In this document: piece after piece, positions 52,320 through 61,574 of the stretch | How the letters are laid out: the number at the start of each line of letters is the position of its first letter | Position numbering within the stretch: position 1 is the first letter of the stretch | Assembly (NCBI RefSeq): GCF_024749045.1 | Contig: NZ_CP087184.1 | Coordinates: 2,418,001 to 2,482,000 of the forward strand | Direction of reading: 5' to 3' | DNA length: 64,000 nucleotides | Source of the DNA: Pseudomonas sp. B21-028 | GTDB taxonomy: Bacteria; Pseudomonadota; Gammaproteobacteria; Pseudomonadales; Pseudomonadaceae | The notes under the pieces: generated by a model | The model's database searches: none | Seen by the model: only the letters and a program-made list of their open reading frames with translations | Told to the model about the DNA's origin: nothing | Made by a program: the position numbers and the translations under genes

Positions 52320-54146
52320 TTAGCCATCTTTCTCTTCCGCTTTGGCTCGCCCTTGATCTGGCCAGTTATTGATCGGATGAGCTCGATCTTCGTTGAAAAT
52401 TTCCGTCAGCAGGGCGTTGGCCCGTTTGTAGGCGTCGTACTTGAGCTCGGTATCATCCTCGGGCTGCGCGGTCATTTCCTCAAGCATTTCCAGATTCAGG
52501 CGACGGAATCGATCTGCGCGTTCACGGGCCTCGTAGCGCCCGACGCCCAGTTGTTCCAGCGCTTTGCGCCCAAGGGACAAAGCGCTCTCAAAAGTTTCCC
52601 GCTCGACCGCCTCTACGCCCATCTGCCGTAGGGTAATGATGTGCCCCATATCGCGAGCGCGCACCACCAGCTTTAGGGAGGGAAAATGCTCTTGGGCCAG
52701 CCGGGTCAGTGCCAGATTATCGTCCTGATTGTCGATGGCGTTGATCAGCACAACTGCTTGAGCCGCTCCGGCGGCATGCAGCAAATCAAGGCGGGTCGCG
52801 TCGCCGTAGAACACCTTGACCCCGAACTTGCGCAACGTCTCGATATGATCGGGATCGTGATCCAGCACCACTACTTCAAAGCCACAGGACATTAATAGAC
52901 GGCCCGAGATTTGGCCGAATCGACCAAAGCCGGCGATGATTACCCGAGGATTGCGTTGGTCGATGGTGTCCGCTTCCTGATTGTCCTGTTTACTTGCGGA
53001 CTCCAGGCGATTGAGCACTAGGATCAGCAGAGGTGTGACGCACATGGACAGTGCTACTGCCAAGGTCAGGCTTTTACCCCAAGGGTCGACCAGGATGCCG
53101 GCAACCGTTGCTGCGCCAAACACGACGAAGGCGAACTCACTGCCTTGACCGAGAAACACCGCTTGCCAAGAGCGCTGTTCAGTAGGGACACTCAAGAAGC
53201 GACCCAGGAGTTTGATCATCAGCAGCTTGATCAGGATAAAACCCAAGGTTAGCGTTAAGACTTTCAGCGGCGCATTGATCAGCGTGCCGAAGTCGATCGA
53301 CATGCCGACGCCGATAAAGAACAAACCGAGTAGCAGCCCCTTGAATGGCTCAATGTCACTTTCCAGCGCGTGCCGGTATTCTGAGCTGGCTAACAGGACT
53401 CCGGCGAGAAATGCTCCCATCGCCATCGACAATCCTGCCTCTTCCAGCAACAACCCGAATCCAAACACCAGAAACAACGCAACGGCACTGAAGATTTCGC
53501 GCAAGCCCGAGCGCGCGACAAAGCGCAGAACGGGCCGGGAAACGTACTGACCCAAGAGCACCACCGCGACGATCGCACCGACGATTTTTGCGATGGACAG
53601 CGCGAGTTCAGCGCCGGAGGGCGTACCACCATTTGCTGCTAATAATGGAATCATCGCGACTAGCGGAATCGCCGCGATGTCCTGGAACAACAGCACGGCA
53701 AAGCTGCTGCGACCCACGGCGGTCGGGATCATGTTTCGCTCGTTCATGGCCTGCATGGCGATGGCGGTCGACGATAGACTCAGCGTCAACCCCACCAACA
53801 GTGCTGCTGTCCAGTTCAAGCCAAGCGCGGCGCAAAACACGGCAATTGCAACACCGCAGGCCAGCATCTGCAATGCGCCGCCACCGAAGACCATTCGGCG
53901 CATGGCCCAAAGGCGTTTGGGATCAAGTTCGAGCCCAATGATAAACAACATCAAAACTACGCCGATTTCAGCAAAGTGCAGGATGGATTCCACATCCGTT
54001 ACCAGCTTCAGGCCCCACGGGCCGATCAGGCAGCCGGCCAACAGATAGCCGAGAACCGGGCCAAGTCCTAACCGAACGGCGATTGGGACTATCAAGGCAG
54101 CTGAGCCCAAGTAAATGAGCATTTCAATCAGACTGTGAGTCTCCAT
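52320..54146 (-). CDS. kefC: Glutathione-regulated potassium-efflux antiporter (KefC/KefB type)
   Basis: CPA2 antiporter of 608 residues. Membrane domain with about 12-13 segments (residues 1-380; [52 protein letters not shown]), then a KTN/TrkA-N domain with [16 protein letters not shown]. KefC/KefB release K+ and lower cytosolic pH when glutathione adducts of electrophiles bind. The ATG at 54146 fits the family N-terminus and GGAAGG; an in-frame upstream ATG overlaps the kefF-like gene. Paired with that ancillary oxidoreductase. Confidence 0.9.
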   Translation of the reverse strand: METHSLIEMLIYLGSAALIVPIAVRLGLGPVLGYLLAGCLIGPWGLKLVTDVESILHFAEIGVVLMLFIIGLELDPKRLWAMRRMVFGGGALQMLACGVAIAVFCAALGLNWTAALLVGLTLSLSSTAIAMQAMNERNMIPTAVGRSSFAVLLFQDIAAIPLVAMIPLLAANGGTPSGAELALSIAKIVGAIVAVVLLGQYVSRPVLRFVARSGLREIFSAVALFLVFGFGLLLEEAGLSMAMGAFLAGVLLASSEYRHALESDIEPFKGLLLGLFFIGVGMSIDFGTLINAPLKVLTLTLGFILIKLLMIKLLGRFLSVPTEQRSWQAVFLGQGSEFAFVVFGAATVAGILVDPWGKSLTLAVALSMCVTPLLILVLNRLESASKQDNQEADTIDQRNPRVIIAGFGRFGQISGRLLMSCGFEVVVLDHDPDHIETLRKFGVKVFYGDATRLDLLHAAGAAQAVVLINAIDNQDDNLALTRLAQEHFPSLKLVVRARDMGHIITLRQMGVEAVERETFESALSLGRKALEQLGVGRYEARERADRFRRLNLEMLEEMTAQPEDDTELKYDAYKRANALLTEIFNEDRAHPINNWPDQGRAKAEEKDG

Positions 54147-54147
54147 A

Positions 54148-54669
54148 TCAATCTTCCTTCCAGGAGGCCAGGCGCGCGTAATAGTGCTCAATTTGTGAGT
54201 GTAGGGCGTCGGGTACAGCGGCATACGCGCCGTGCACCACGACCGGGTTCAGCCAGCGCATGTTGCAATAGATTGCCGTTGCGTGGAGGGGTTGAGCCAA
54301 CACCGAGAAACTTGGGTGGCCGCCTATTTGGAAATGATCGTGCTCGCCACCCGTCGTGACGGCCCACAGCAGACTCTTATCTTTGAGGGCAACAGAGCCT
54401 TTGCCGTATGCCCAGCCGTGAGTGAGTACTTTATCGATCCATAATTTCAAAAGGGGCGGGGAGCTGTACCAATACATCGGATGTTGCAATACCAGCAGCT
54501 GTGCTTGATCGACCGCTCTCTGTTCAGCCTCGACGTCGATATTGAAGTCCGGATAAAGGTCGTACAGGGAGCGGACGACTACGTCCGGATTACTGGCTAC
54601 GTGTTCGAGCATAGCTTGATTGACAAGTGATTTTTCGGGGTAGGGATGAGCGTAAATGATAAGAATCAA
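54148..54669 (-). CDS. kefF: KefF/KefG-type NAD(P)H quinone oxidoreductase ancillary protein
   Basis: Flavodoxin-fold protein of about 173 residues. The start is a TTG at 54669: GGAGG sits 5 nt upstream and the protein then begins [14 protein letters not shown] as in the family. Marks are [20 protein letters not shown] and HGWAYG. It is required for full activity of KefC and has quinone reductase activity. It ends 1 bp before the kefC start. The ATG further upstream (54738) would add an unrelated hydrophobic tail and is rejected. Confidence 0.88.
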   Translation of the reverse strand: MILIIYAHPYPEKSLVNQAMLEHVASNPDVVVRSLYDLYPDFNIDVEAEQRAVDQAQLLVLQHPMYWYSSPPLLKLWIDKVLTHGWAYGKGSVALKDKSLLWAVTTGGEHDHFQIGGHPSFSVLAQPLHATAIYCNMRWLNPVVVHGAYAAVPDALHSQIEHYYARLASWKED

Positions 54670-54858
54670 GATGACCTCCAGGAGGTCCGTTAGGTCGATG
54701 AGTAATAGAACCCACCCCACGTAAAGGACGGTTCTCATTCAAGCACTTTGAGGCAAATTAATCATTTTGAATGAAAAAAGCCCTTCCTGGAGAAGATGCC
54801 AAGTCCCAAGGGACGAGATGCACCAATCCAGAAAAGGCTTGATTATCAGGGCAGCGTT

Positions 54859-55077
54859 TTATTCGCCAGCTTGTAGTTTTAGCACCTTTTCTGCGGTGAT
54901 GGGCTCTCCGGCAATACCCCAGCTGCCGCTTTTGACCTCCTCGAAAAGAACCCAAGTGAGAGCGCGCATGTTTTCACCCTCCACTGAGACCATAGCCTCG
55001 GTAACTTTATGAATCACCTCGGCTTTTTGTTCTTCCGTGAAAACGCCTTCGATACCTTTAATAATGACTAACGGCAT
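54859..55077 (-). CDS. 4-oxalocrotonate tautomerase family protein
   Basis: Small protein of about 72 residues beginning MPLVIIKGIEGVFTEEQK; after Met removal Pro1 would be the catalytic base of this family. The C-terminal SWGIAGEP matches the WGIGG-type segment. GGAG precedes the ATG. The length fits the 62-75-residue group. The arginine pair of canonical 4-OT is not both evident, so the reaction may be dehalogenase- or tautomerase-like. Convergent with nothing; its neighbours are an OYE-type reductase and KefF. Confidence 0.83.
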   Translation of the reverse strand: MPLVIIKGIEGVFTEEQKAEVIHKVTEAMVSVEGENMRALTWVLFEEVKSGSWGIAGEPITAEKVLKLQAGE

Positions 55078-55247
55078 AGTGTGCTCCATTTATGCAAGGG
55101 CTGAGGGTCAGTGTCGAAGACGCCCATCTCTTCGTGACCTTGGGGACGCGGGTTCTTCCGGTTTTTACAGCGGACATGACAGGTGGGCTCCGCATTACGA
55201 CAGGCCAGCCCACGCAAAACTCCACATAGGCTGTGCCCTTAAAGCAA

Positions 55248-56372
55248 TTACGCTTTAGCCGGAACAGGTTTAGCTGCGTTAACGTAATTCGGATAGTCAG
55301 TGTAGCCCTTGTCAATCGAATCGCTGACGCCGTAGTAGGTTGCACGATCGCCTTCCGCCAATGGCCAGCCGTTCTGCATGCGCTCTACCAGATCAGGGTT
55401 GGCAATGTAGGCGGTGCCGAAAGCGATCAGGTCGAGTTCACCTTTGGCGAGTTCAGCCTCTGCGATCTCTTTGGTGAAGCCGCCGGCAGCCATCAAGGTG
55501 CCTTTGTAGACTTCGCGGAATGCGGCGCCGAAACCCGGAGGTGTTTGCGCGGCGAGGATGGTCGGTTGGTAGTTAAGGTGAACGAACGCCAGCTCGCGGT
55601 CATTAAGCGCAGCCGCCATGCTCATCCAGGTTTCTTCCTCGCCTTCATACACGCCAAAGTCATAGAGACGGCCAAACGGCGAGAACCGTACACCAATCTT
55701 CGAACCACCAATTTCGGCAGCAATTGCGTCAATGGTTTCCAGCAAGAAACGCTGACGATTGGCGATGGAGCCACCGTACTGGTCGGTACGAGTGTTCAGG
55801 GCGCTGCTGAGGAACTGATCGAACAGGAACCCGTTGGCGGCCATGATTTCGATACCGTCAAAACCGGCGTCCATCGCCATGCGCGCAGATTTCACGAAGT
55901 CCGCGATGACGCGTTTCACTTCCTCAGTTTCCAATGCACGTGGTGCGCTGGGTTGTACCGGGCCGGATTTACCAGGCTCGATCCAGGCATACACAGTGGT
56001 ATCAACTGCCGGCTGCGTACCCGAAGATACGGGCACCATGCCATGCACCGAGAGGTGGGACATGCGGCCAACGTGCCAGAGTTGCGCAAAAATCTTACCG
56101 CCCTTGGCATGCACGGCTTCAGTGACTTTGCGCCAGCCTGGCAAGTGCTCATCTTCGTAAATGCCAGGGGTGTACAGATAGCCGCGAGCCTCGTCGGAAA
56201 TCGGCAGGCCTTCGGTGATCAACAAACCGGCAGATGCACGTTGCGCGTAATACAGCGCGTTGGATTCATTTGGAATGTTGTTCAGGGTACGGGTGCGGGT
56301 CATCGGCGCCATGACAACACGGTTTTTTAGCGCAATGCCTGACAAATCGTAAGGAGTGAACAGCTTATTCAT
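55248..56372 (-). CDS. Old-yellow-enzyme-family alkene reductase with altered active site
   Basis: FMN beta/alpha barrel of 374 residues: VVMAPMTRTRT at the N-terminus, IFAQLWHVGR, and SALNTRTDQYGGSIANRQRF. OYE enzymes reduce activated alkenes and nitro compounds with NADPH. In the substrate pocket the family motif HxxNxY (His191, Asn194, Tyr196 of OYE1) reads Met177-x-x-Asn180-x-Phe182 (EIMAANGFLFDQF). The His that holds the substrate and the Tyr proton donor are therefore both absent. Activity may differ, although some relatives tolerate a missing Tyr. It lies near a CMD protein with a TetR-type operator. Confidence 0.87.
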   Translation of the reverse strand: MNKLFTPYDLSGIALKNRVVMAPMTRTRTLNNIPNESNALYYAQRASAGLLITEGLPISDEARGYLYTPGIYEDEHLPGWRKVTEAVHAKGGKIFAQLWHVGRMSHLSVHGMVPVSSGTQPAVDTTVYAWIEPGKSGPVQPSAPRALETEEVKRVIADFVKSARMAMDAGFDGIEIMAANGFLFDQFLSSALNTRTDQYGGSIANRQRFLLETIDAIAAEIGGSKIGVRFSPFGRLYDFGVYEGEEETWMSMAAALNDRELAFVHLNYQPTILAAQTPPGFGAAFREVYKGTLMAAGGFTKEIAEAELAKGELDLIAFGTAYIANPDLVERMQNGWPLAEGDRATYYGVSDSIDKGYTDYPNYVNAAKPVPAKA

Positions 56373-56416
56373 GATTAATCTCGACGTCGTTAAAGAGTTG
56401 AATGTCGTGGTCTGAT

Positions 56417-56749
56417 TCAGGACTTGTCAAAGGCGTCCAGCACATGAGTGCTGTAGACCAGCGCAGCCCCTGCGTTCATGTTGATTGCTACGCCCAAAGC
56501 TTCCGCAACCTCTTCAGTTGTTACGCCGAGCTTTTTGGCTTCCGCAGCGTGGAAAGCGATGCAGCCATCACAGCGGGTTGTGACAGCGACGGCCAGAGAA
56601 ATCAGTTCGCGAGTTTTGGCGTCAAGGTGATTTGTTTTCGCACCAGCATTGCCTAGCGATGCCATGCCCTTCAGGGTTTCAGGGGACATGCTATTCAGCT
56701 GTACCAGACGGGCATTGATGTCTTGACGGGTTTGCTTCCAATCTTGCAT
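56417..56749 (-). CDS. Carboxymuconolactone-decarboxylase/AhpD-like protein
   Basis: A 110-residue CMD-fold protein with the thiol motif TTRCDGCIAFHAAEA (CxxC-x3-H), the AhpD-type catalytic centre, and ALGVAINMNAG. Such proteins reduce disulfides or peroxides rather than decarboxylating. Followed by the OYE gene. Two TACC-N8-GGTA elements lie upstream, the nearer 63 bp before the start. Confidence 0.87.
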   Translation of the reverse strand: MQDWKQTRQDINARLVQLNSMSPETLKGMASLGNAGAKTNHLDAKTRELISLAVAVTTRCDGCIAFHAAEAKKLGVTTEEVAEALGVAINMNAGAALVYSTHVLDAFDKS

Positions 56750-56811
56750 AGGATTCTCACGTGGGCGTTAACGCCCTGTAGGTTCGGGTTAATTTTGAAT
56801 CTGCGCATACG

Positions 56812-56829
56812 CTACCATCCAGTTGGTAG
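56812..56829 (+). promoter_or_regulatory. TACC-N8-GGTA operator candidate (copy 3)
   Basis: CTACCATCCAGTTGGTAG; arms CTACCA and TGGTAG are perfect inverted repeats. Serves the CMD/OYE direction by position. Confidence 0.65.
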
Positions 56830-56945
56830 GCTTGCAATGAGAAAAGCGACAACCGGCGTAATTCTGTCATTCTTAAGGTGGTCGCGGGCGACACGTAGCT
56901 GGAAATCTAGGGTTGCTGGGCGGCTTTGAATCGGGTATTGATTGA

Positions 56946-56963
56946 CTACCTAGTGAATGGTAG
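56946..56963 (+). promoter_or_regulatory. TACC-N8-GGTA operator candidate (copy 4)
   Basis: CTACCTAGTGAATGGTAG, nearly identical to the copy at 45175 in its right half. Confidence 0.6.
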
Positions 56964-57059
56964 CTCTCCTGTCGAGGGCCGATCCCGGACAGCGGAGCCC
57001 AGCTCTATCAATCCTCCGGGTGACCATTCAGAAAGCCCTATAGTTAGTAGGAGTCGCTG

Positions 57060-57671
57060 ATGAACTACCTTGCACATCTCCACTTAGGCGGTCAGGAGCC
57101 GCAGCAACTGCTGGGGAGTCTTTATGGGGATTTTGTAAAAGGGACGTTTTTAGGAAATTTCTCTGCACGGACCGCAGAGGCAATCAGGCTGCATCGCCGA
57201 ATTGATGTGTTTACGGATTCCCATCCATTGGTTAGGCGGGCGCTTGGGCGATTCCCTGTAGCAAGACGTCGCTATGCGGGAATCGCGCTCGACATGTTCT
57301 TCGACCATTGCTTAGCGCGGGATTGGGAGCTATACGCCGATCTGCCCTTGGACGTTTTCTCTCAAAAAGTCTACCGACTTTTGAAGGACGAGCCCGCGTT
57401 GCCGGAGCGCTTGGCTCAAGTCGCGCCGTTGATTATTTCGGAAGATTGGCTTGGCGCGTATAGGGACTTTTCGATGATCGGCCATGGGCTGGAAGTCATC
57501 GCCCTGCGCCTATCACAGCCAGAAGGTTTGCTGGGTGCATACGAAGAGCTGACAGGGCTGTATGAGCCGCTGAGTGCGGATTTCCTAGAATTCTATCCAC
57601 TGCTGTGGCAGTACGCCCAACCGGGTTCGGAATTAGGAAAAACATCGCCAATTCCGATAGTTAACGTTTAG
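57060..57671 (+). CDS. acpH: Acyl-carrier-protein phosphodiesterase
   Basis: AcpH removes 4'-phosphopantetheine from ACP. The 203-residue product has the DUF479 family marks MNYLAHLHL, LLGSLYGDFVKG, RLHRRIDVFTDSHP, ALDMFFDHCLA and DWLGAYRDF, with an HD-like set of metal residues. AGGAG precedes the ATG. Usually a housekeeping gene; it marks the end of the stress island. Its control may include the operator 97 bp upstream. Confidence 0.88.
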   Translation: MNYLAHLHLGGQEPQQLLGSLYGDFVKGTFLGNFSARTAEAIRLHRRIDVFTDSHPLVRRALGRFPVARRRYAGIALDMFFDHCLARDWELYADLPLDVFSQKVYRLLKDEPALPERLAQVAPLIISEDWLGAYRDFSMIGHGLEVIALRLSQPEGLLGAYEELTGLYEPLSADFLEFYPLLWQYAQPGSELGKTSPIPIVNV

Positions 57672-57674
57672 ACC

Positions 57675-57705
57675 AGGCAGCTCGTTTGGATACAAAGAGC
57701 TGCCT
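57675..57705 (+). terminator. Bidirectional hairpin between convergent acpH and lrp-type genes
   Basis: AGGCAGCTC (57675) and GAGCTGCCT (57697) pair perfectly over a 13-nt loop, between the two convergent stops. Confidence 0.55.
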
Positions 57706-57716
57706 CTGAAGCTGAT

Positions 57717-58220
57717 TTAATCAGGAATAAAATCAAGCGGTACCTCGCTTGTTGATTTTATCTCTTCCATTGCAAACATCGACGTGATGTTCGCTACAGG
57801 CAACTGACCGATGATTTTTTTATAAAGCACGTCATAGGCTTGGATATCCGGCAAGAAAGCGCGGATCAGGTAATCAACCTCACCACTCATCCGATAGATA
57901 TCAACAATTTCTGTCATGTCGCGAGTCGCTTGATAGAAACGATCTATCCATTCAATGGAGTGCTCCCTTGTTTTGATCATGATGAACACTGTCACTTTTG
58001 CATTGAGTGTCGTTCTGTCGAGGATGGCTACACGTTTTTTGATGAACCCTTGCTGCTCCAGGCGTTGAATCCTGCGCCAGCAGGGTGTCATGGAGAGACC
58101 GACCTGCTCTGCGAGCTCGGTTACGGGCTGAGTAGCGTCGCGCTGTAGCCCCGCCAGTATTCGACGATCGATACGGTCTAGACGGGAGGAACGATCCGGC
58201 AGCTTTGAAGAACTGGTCAT
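57717..58220 (-). CDS. Lrp/AsnC-family transcriptional regulator
   Basis: A 167-residue regulator: N-terminal helix-turn-helix RIDRRILAGLQRDATQPVTE, LAEQVGLSMTPCWRRIQRLE, then the RAM/ACT-like effector domain (IYRMSGEVDYLIRAFLPD). GAGG precedes the ATG. Divergent from the ABC importer at 58496, which it probably controls in response to an amino acid. Confidence 0.9.
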   Translation of the reverse strand: MTSSSKLPDRSSRLDRIDRRILAGLQRDATQPVTELAEQVGLSMTPCWRRIQRLEQQGFIKKRVAILDRTTLNAKVTVFIMIKTREHSIEWIDRFYQATRDMTEIVDIYRMSGEVDYLIRAFLPDIQAYDVLYKKIIGQLPVANITSMFAMEEIKSTSEVPLDFIPD

Positions 58221-58495
58221 TTACACAGCCTCGAAAAAATATTGCACATATAGAGAAAACATTGGAAATGGCTTCCAAGTCAAGAGGTTCAGGTGTGGAA
58301 ATTTTGCAATAGTTTACCTATTGTCAAATGGTAGTCTTTTTTCAACAGCGAGACGGATCGAGCGGAGTGCTTCATCAGGGAGAAAAAAAGAGGTGCGTTC
58401 CAGCCCCAAAGCGGGCGCGCTGAAAATAACAAGAGGCTCAGAGGGCCATCCCCTCGAATCTGCGCTTGGCCGGCGCATCACTGGGAGATACCGAT
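58221..58495 (+). promoter_or_regulatory. Divergent region between lrp-type gene and ABC importer
   Basis: 275 bp, no gene, AT-rich on the regulator side. It contains TACCTATTGTCAAATGGTAG (58315-58334), which resembles the TACC/GGTA elements but has 11 rather than 8 bases between arms. Confidence 0.4.
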
Positions 58496-59317
58496 ATGAT
58501 TTTCAAACGTATGGGCATGCGTCTGTTACCGGCATTGGTTCTAGTAGGAGTGGTTTGCGGATCATCAGGCGTTTACGCCGAGGGTGAGGGGGATGGCGTG
58601 TGGGCTACTGCTCAGAAATCTGGATCTATTCGATGTGGCACGGCCGAGGCTCCGCCCTACATCATGAAAGACCCGGCTACTGGTGAGTATTCTGGTTTCT
58701 TCGTCGATGCGTGCAGAGAATTTGCTGAGATCCTGAAGGTCAAGGCGGTATTTGTAGACACCAGTTGGGACAACATGATTGCCGGCTTGCAATCCAGGAA
58801 ATGGGATTTAGCACCGGCACTCACGGCTACCCCACAACGTGCGCTTTCTATCGTCTTTTCAAAAAACCTATCAGCTACCGAATCGACCTTTATCTACAAC
58901 CACAAAAATCCAAAGACGAATCAGCCGAAAAGCGTTGCAGATATCGACCAGCCTGGCGTGACCATCGCTGTATCGTCTGGCACTGCTCAAGATAAGTCAC
59001 TAACGGCCATCATCAAAAACGCATCAATTATGCGTTTGCCTGGCCCGGACGAGATCCGTTTGGCTGTAATGTCTAAACGCGCTGATGTGATTTTTGATAC
59101 GTCAGCAGCTAACGACTTATTCGCTGCTTCGCACACCGACTGGGCTGTCGTTCTTAAGCCGGCGCCGGCAATCGACAAGAAAGGCGTTTCGTTCGGTTTA
59201 CGACGTGATACCTCATACGCTGATCTTCAAGTGTTAGACCTCTATATCAATGACGCTGTCACGACCGGTCATATGGATGAGCTAATCAAAAAAGCTATCG
59301 CACACGAGACTAAGTAA
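58496..59317 (+). CDS. Periplasmic amino-acid-binding protein of second ABC importer
   Basis: Solute-binding protein of family 3, about 273 residues. Signal peptide to about residue 29 (VCGSSGVYA before EGE). Marks are IRCGTAEAPPYIMKDPATG, FFVDACREFAEI and DTSWDNMIAGLQSRKWDL, with KGVSFGLRRDT. The ATG at 58496 follows GGGAGA by 7 nt; an upstream in-frame ATG at 58466 is less likely. Starts the importer operon SBP-ATPase-permease-permease, followed by an FAD oxidase that likely acts on the ligand. Confidence 0.87.
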   Translation: MIFKRMGMRLLPALVLVGVVCGSSGVYAEGEGDGVWATAQKSGSIRCGTAEAPPYIMKDPATGEYSGFFVDACREFAEILKVKAVFVDTSWDNMIAGLQSRKWDLAPALTATPQRALSIVFSKNLSATESTFIYNHKNPKTNQPKSVADIDQPGVTIAVSSGTAQDKSLTAIIKNASIMRLPGPDEIRLAVMSKRADVIFDTSAANDLFAASHTDWAVVLKPAPAIDKKGVSFGLRRDTSYADLQVLDLYINDAVTTGHMDELIKKAIAHETK

Positions 59318-59365
59318 TTTGTATTAGTGAGTGTTAGAGGCTGTCTGAACTTGGAGTAGAAGCTA

Positions 59366-60169
59366 ATGGCAACTGCAAACTATCTCGTGGAAATGAAAGG
59401 TCTGCATAAAAGCTATGCAGGTGGCGTAAAACCTGTACTACAAGGTTTGGACATTAGCATGTGCCCAGGTGACCGTGTCGTCGTGATCGGGCCGAGTGGT
59501 GGCGGAAAGAGTACATTGCTGCGAGTGTTAATGGGGCTAGAAGATATTGATAAAGGCCAATTGCTTTTTCAAGGAAAAAACTATATTACGACTGACAAGT
59601 TTGGCAGGACAGTGATTGATAAGGAAATCCGTCGTAATATTGGAATGGTGTTCCAGCATTACACATTGTTCCCGCATCTCAATATTCTTCAAAACCTGAC
59701 ACTTGCACCCATCAAGGTGAGAGGTGAATCAAAGCAGTCGGCAGAACTCCGAGCACGTGGTTTGTTGACGAGATTTGGGTTGGAGGCAAAGGAAAAAGCC
59801 TATCCAGCTCACCTGTCTGGCGGGCAGAAGCAACGAGTCGCCATCGCCAGAGCTTTGATGCTCGATCCAAAGCTGATGTTGTTTGATGAGGTGACTTCTG
59901 CTCTCGATCCCGAGCTGGTAGCTGAGGTCGAGCAAGTCATTATGCATTTGGCTGAACAATCTATGCCAATGGTGATAGTGACTCACGACATGCACTTTGC
60001 CAAAAACATCGCCTCACGCGTGATCTTTTGCGCTGGGGGCGTGGTAGTCGAAGATGGGCCACCTGAGCAGGTTCTCGGTAGACCGAAGGAAGCTCGAACG
60101 AGAGAGTTCATACAGCGAGTCTTTCATATTGGCGAGACTGCAGGAGTGGGACGTGAACTATCAATTTGA
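59366..60169 (+). CDS. Amino-acid ABC transporter ATP-binding protein (second importer)
   Basis: ATPase of 267 residues. Walker A IGPSGGGKSTLLRVL, Q-loop MVFQHYTLFPHLNIL, signature LSGGQKQRVAIARAL, Walker B LMLFDEVTSALDPE (Val for the usual Pro after Glu) and switch VVTHDMHFA. GGAG precedes the ATG. Its last 17 bp overlap the GTG start of the first permease. Confidence 0.92.
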   Translation: MATANYLVEMKGLHKSYAGGVKPVLQGLDISMCPGDRVVVIGPSGGGKSTLLRVLMGLEDIDKGQLLFQGKNYITTDKFGRTVIDKEIRRNIGMVFQHYTLFPHLNILQNLTLAPIKVRGESKQSAELRARGLLTRFGLEAKEKAYPAHLSGGQKQRVAIARALMLDPKLMLFDEVTSALDPELVAEVEQVIMHLAEQSMPMVIVTHDMHFAKNIASRVIFCAGGVVVEDGPPEQVLGRPKEARTREFIQRVFHIGETAGVGRELSI

Positions 60170-60821
60170 TTTGTTCTTTATCGCGAATGGGCTATGGCCG
60201 CTGCTCAAGGGATTGGTCGTAACCCTGGAGCTCACGATAGCAGCGAATATCATCGGATTGACCCTGGGTTTCATCATCGCGCTATTGGTGATGAGCCCTA
60301 ATCCAATTCTCCGTTGGCCTTTTACTTTGTTTATCGAGTTTTTTCGCTGTACCCCTGCGCTTGTTCAGATCGTATGGTTTTTCTACTGCATACCCATCAT
60401 ATTCGATGTTTACATAGACGCACTGACTATGGGGATTTTGGCGATTGGGCTCAACTTGGCAGCGTTCAACGCGGAGGCGTACAGGGCGGCCATCCAGGGC
60501 GTTCAAAGCAATCAGTATGACGCAACTGTTGCGCTGGGACTTTCTCCGTTTCAACGAACTGTGTATGTGGTGCTCCCACAAGCATTCCGTTCGGCGCTAC
60601 CTGTATTGGTTGCAAACGGCATCGGTGCATTCCAGCAAACTGCGCTGGTCGCGATCGTCGCCTTGCAAGATCTAATGTATATGGGAAAAATTTTGGCCAC
60701 CGACACTTATCGACCTATCGAAGTGTTTACCGTCATTGCTCTTATATATTTCGCTATATCGTTCCCTGTATCTCAGCTCGTAGAATATATAGAGCGACGC
60801 CGTAAAGCGGAAAATTCATGA
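60153..60821 (+). CDS. Amino-acid ABC transporter permease (second importer, first)
   Basis: About 222 residues from a GTG at 60153 with CAGGAG 6 nt upstream, overlapping the ATPase gene. Marks are FIEFFRCTPALVQIVWFFY, the EAA loop AIQGVQSNQYDATVALGLSP and VLPQAFRSALPVLVANGI. A longer reading from 60054 only overlaps the ATPase in another frame. Five membrane segments. Confidence 0.88.
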   Translation: MNYQFDLFFIANGLWPLLKGLVVTLELTIAANIIGLTLGFIIALLVMSPNPILRWPFTLFIEFFRCTPALVQIVWFFYCIPIIFDVYIDALTMGILAIGLNLAAFNAEAYRAAIQGVQSNQYDATVALGLSPFQRTVYVVLPQAFRSALPVLVANGIGAFQQTALVAIVALQDLMYMGKILATDTYRPIEVFTVIALIYFAISFPVSQLVEYIERRRKAENS

Positions 60822-60831
60822 GGACGCGACC

Positions 60832-61497
60832 ATGGAACTAGATTTCTCAGTAGTTTTTGATTACAAGGCCGCGTTATTTTTTGGACTCTTATTAACTCTA
60901 AAACTCACAGCGATATGCGTTGTGTTGGGGTGTGCTTTAGGTTTCTTGGTTGCGATTGCAAGAAGCTCCAAAAGTAAAATTCTCTACGGCGTCAGCACTG
61001 TCTACGTGGCACTGTTTCGCGGTACCCCCGTGTTGATTCAGTTGTTTTGGATGTTTTTCTGCTTGCCTCTGGTCTTAGGCGTTGAACTCTCGAACCTGAC
61101 TTGCGGAATCATCGCGCTGACGTTGTATATGGCGGCGATCACCAGTGAGACGTTTCGTGCATCGTTCAGCTTCGTTAGCAAAGAGCAACATGATGCGGGG
61201 GTTGCTCTCGGACTGACTTACCGTGTCCATACGGTGTACGTTCTTCTACCGCAGGCGCTCCTCAGAGCGGCTCCCACACTGTTATCGAATTGCACTAGCT
61301 TGTTTAAGGAGAGTGCACTCGTCTCCGCCGTGGGTATGGCTGACTTGATGTTCGTTAGTCAAAACATATCTAACCGAACAGGGCATCCAGTGGAGTTGTT
61401 GACCGCTGCTGCAGTCATTTATTTTGTAATTGCGTTTCCTATTACTCGCGCTGTCACGGCCCTGGAGCGGAAAATTTTGCACACCATGGCTATTTAG
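60832..61497 (+). CDS. Amino-acid ABC transporter permease (second importer, second)
   Basis: A 221-residue permease with STVYVALFRGTPVLIQLFW, SFVSKEQHDAGVALGLTYRV and LLPQALLRAAPTLLSNC, the usual family blocks. GAGGACGCG precedes the ATG 10 bp after the previous stop. Completes the importer. Confidence 0.9.
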   Translation: MELDFSVVFDYKAALFFGLLLTLKLTAICVVLGCALGFLVAIARSSKSKILYGVSTVYVALFRGTPVLIQLFWMFFCLPLVLGVELSNLTCGIIALTLYMAAITSETFRASFSFVSKEQHDAGVALGLTYRVHTVYVLLPQALLRAAPTLLSNCTSLFKESALVSAVGMADLMFVSQNISNRTGHPVELLTAAAVIYFVIAFPITRAVTALERKILHTMAI

Positions 61498-61574
61498 TTA
61501 AGCAAAAAAACCAACCCTTTGTAGCGATTGAAAACAGTTAATAAATTACGCGCTCGTAGCGAAGTAGGATGACT

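Larger units (their letters stand above)
56750..57059 (+). promoter_or_regulatory. Divergent region between CMD protein and acpH
   Basis: About 310 bp without a gene, containing two operator candidates (56812-56829 and 56946-56963). The second is 97 bp before acpH and the first is nearer the CMD gene. Confidence 0.55.

Noticed and set aside
58315..58334. TACCTATTGTCAAATGGTAG as a fifth TACC/GGTA operator
   Set aside because: Arms are separated by 11 rather than 8 bases, so it does not fit the set of four.
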